A stretch of 64,000 nt of DNA, taken from contig NC_092572.1 of NCBI RefSeq assembly GCF_037975245.1, positions 16,188,269 to 16,252,268 of the forward strand. The letters are read 5' to 3'. Shown in pieces: positions 61,946 to 64,000 of this stretch; within the stretch, counting starts at the first letter, position 1; each line of letters opens with the position of its first letter. The stretch is from Apostichopus japonicus. Taxonomy: Eukaryota > Echinodermata > Holothuroidea > Aspidochirotida > Stichopodidae. The position numbers were made by a program, and so were the translations under genes. Below the pieces are notes generated by a model. That model was not told where the DNA came from. It did not search any database and was given only the letters and a program-made list of their open reading frames with translations.

Positions 61946-64000
61946 CCACCTAATATCTCAGTCCATACAGTGGCGCGATGGCTCGGCGCACTGTACGAGC
62001 TGATGATCGAGACTCTCTTTTGCATCCCTGGTTCGAACCCCGGGTGATGACGTCTTTTACAGCAAGTGCCTGCACGGGGAGCTGTAAGTATTAGTTAATC
62101 CACCTAATATCTCAGTCCATACAGTGGCGCGATGGCTCGGCGCACTGTACGAGCTGATGATCGAGACTCTCTTTTGCATCCCTGGTTCGAACCCCGGGTG
62201 ATGACGTCTTTTGCCGATCTTTTACAGCAAGTGCCTGCACGGGGAGCTGTAAGTATTAGTTAATCCACCTAATATCTCAGTCCATACAGTGGCGCGATGG
62301 CTCGGCGCACTGTACGAGCTGATGATCGAGACTCTCTTTTGCATCCCTGGTTCGAACCCCGGGTGATGACGTCTTTTACAGCAAGTGCCTGCACGGGGAG
62401 CTGTAAGTATTAGTTAATCCACCTAATATCTCAGTCCATACAGTGGCGCGATGGCTCGGCGCACTGTACGAGCTGATGATCGAGACTCTCTTTTGCATCC
62501 CTGGTTCGAACCCCGGGTGATGACGTCTTTTGCCGATCTTTTACAGCAAGTGCCTGCACGGGGAGCTGTAAGTATTAGTTAATCCACCTAATATCTCAGT
62601 CCATACAGTGGCGCGATGGCTCGGCGCACTGTACGAGCTGATGATCGAGACTCTCTTTTGCATCCCTGGTTCGAACCCCGGGTGATGACGTCTTTTACAG
62701 CAAGTGCCTGCACGGGGAGCTGTAAGTATTAGTTAATCCACCTAATATCTCAGTCCATACAGTGGCGCGATGGCTCGGCGCACTGTACGAGCTGATGATC
62801 GAGACTCTCTTTTGCATCCCTGGTTCGAACCCCGGGTGATGACGTCTTTTGCCGATCTTTTACAGCAAGTGCCTGCACGGGGAGCTGTAAGTATTAGTTA
62901 ATCCACCTAATATCTCAGTCCATACAGTGGCGCGATGGCTCGGCGCACTGTACGAGCTGATGATCGAGACTCTCTTTTGCATCCCTGGTTCGAACCCCGG
63001 GTGATGACGTCTTTTACAGCAAGTGCCTGCACGGGGAGCTGTAAGTATTAGTTAATCCACCTAATATCTCAGTCCATACAGTGGCGCGATGGCTCGGCGC
63101 ACTGTACGAGCTGATGATCGAGACTCTCTTTTGCATCCCTGGTTCGAACCCCGGGTGATGACGTCTTTTGCCGATCTTTTACAGCAAGTGCCTGCACGGG
63201 GAGCTGTAAGTATTAGTTAATCCACCTAATATCTCAGTCCATACAGTGGCGCGATGGCTCGGCGCACTGTACGAGCTGATGATCGAGACTCTCTTTTGCA
63301 TCCCTGGTTCGAACCCCGGGTGATGACGTCTTTTACAGCAAGTGCCTGCACGGGGAGCTGTAAGTATTAGTTAATCCACCTAATATCTCAGTCCATACAG
63401 TGGCGCGATGGCTCGGCGCACTGTACGAGCTGATGATCGAGACTCTCTTTTGCATCCCTGGTTCGAACCCCGGGTGATGACGTCTTTTGCCGATCTTTTA
63501 CAGCAAGTGCCTGCACGGGGAGCTGTAAGTATTAGTTAATCCACCTAATATCTCAGTCCATACAGTGGCGCGATGGCTCGGCGCACTGTACGAGCTGATG
63601 ATCGAGACTCTCTTTTGCATCCCTGGTTCGAACCCCGGGTGATGACGTCTTTTACAGCAAGTGCCTGCACGGGGAGCTGTAAGTATTAGTTAATCCACCT
63701 AATATCTCAGTCCATACAGTGGCGCGATGGCTCGGCGCACTGTACGAGCTGATGATCGAGACTCTCTTTTGCATCCCTGGTTCGAACCCCGGGTGATGAC
63801 GTCTTTTGCCGATCTTTTACAGCAAGTGCCTGCACGGGGAGCTGTAAGTATTAGTTAATCCACCTAATATCTCAGTCCATACAGTGGCGCGATGGCTCGG
63901 CGCACTGTACGAGCTGATGATCGAGACTCTCTTTTGCATCCCTGGTTCGAACCCCGGGTGATGACGTCTTTTACAGCAAGTGCCTGCACGGGGAGCTGTA
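61946..64000 (+). repeat. Strictly alternating S-L domain (319-bp dimer)
   Basis: The last thirteen units alternate S, L, S, L without exception, giving a higher-order period of 154 + 165 = 319 bp. The pattern runs off the window edge, so it may continue. Shorter alternating stretches occur at 55654-56764 and 59856-60966. Confidence 0.9.

Larger units (their letters stand above)
48914..64000 (+). repeat. Satellite array 3: 94 units mixing 165-bp (L) and 154-bp (S) monomers
   Basis: Units share GCAC at 138-141, C31, C39 and C83, and differ only by the 11-bp indel. There are 57 L (one of them 164 bp) and 37 S units, counting partial S units at each end. S units start at 48912 (truncated), 49231, 49385, 49539, 49858, 50342, 50991, 51475, 51629, 51948, 52431, 52915, 53234, 53553, 54037, 54521, 55170, 55654, 55973, 56292, 56611, 57590, 58239, 58723, 59372, 59856, 60175, 60494, 60813, 61297, 61946, 62265, 62584, 62903, 63222, 63541 and 63860. 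The summed lengths reproduce the observed coordinates exactly. Adjacent S units are rare (three pairs), while L units run up to five in a row. Confidence 0.97.

Noticed and set aside
1-64000. CRISPR array
   Set aside because: The 154- and 165-bp units are contiguous and nearly identical along their whole length, with no unique spacers between short repeats and no cas genes.

Overview
This 64 kb window is one continuous field of satellite DNA. It holds no gene I can support. Two runs of exactly 100 N (6695-6794 and 48814-48913) cut it into three arrays built from one monomer family. The unit is either 165 bp (long, L) or 154 bp (short, S), and the two differ by a single 11-bp indel. Counting by period gives about 41 units in array 1 (1-6694), about 273 in array 2 (6795-48813) and 94 in array 3 (48914-64000), roughly 408 in all. 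Long near-identical tandem arrays with 100-N scaffold gaps point to a eukaryotic heterochromatic, centromeric or subtelomeric satellite block in a long-read assembly. The species cannot be read from the sequence.

Monomer coordinates below count the first base of the window as position 1 of an L unit. The unit has a tRNA-like core: an A-box-like stretch at 34-44 whose bases 36-39 can pair with 52-55 as a D stem, and a good match to the RNA polymerase III B box at 85-95, set in a T-arm-like hairpin. The anticodon and acceptor stems are not recognisable, so this looks like a decayed tRNA or the head of a tRNA-derived SINE that became a satellite, not a working tRNA gene. T4 tracts, possible pol III terminators, lie at 73-76, 110-113 and 121-124. 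The 11-bp L/S indel adds or removes the last of these. Two further inverted repeats (21-31 with 41-50, and 123-129 with 147-153) flank the core. Stops at 151, 158 and 162 close all three forward frames in every unit.

Array 1 (+ orientation) is all L and mixes two haplotypes, A and B, defined by linked bases at 31 and 39. Array 2 is in the opposite orientation, is all S, and is almost invariant; its variants crowd into the outer ~4.4 kb at each end. Array 3 (+ orientation) mixes 57 L and 37 S units in an irregular order that ends in strict alternation. Each array has its own four bases at 138-141 (AGAC, ACAA and GCAC respectively), so they are three separately homogenised subfamilies.

The most interesting signals are the order of variant units, which shows apparent higher-order duplications in arrays 1 and 3; the meeting of arrays 1 and 2 next to a 10-bp palindrome; the TCTTTT direct repeat that explains the L/S difference; and the symmetric variant-rich ends of array 2, which look like consensus errors. 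I found no coding, CRISPR, defence or other gene system here.
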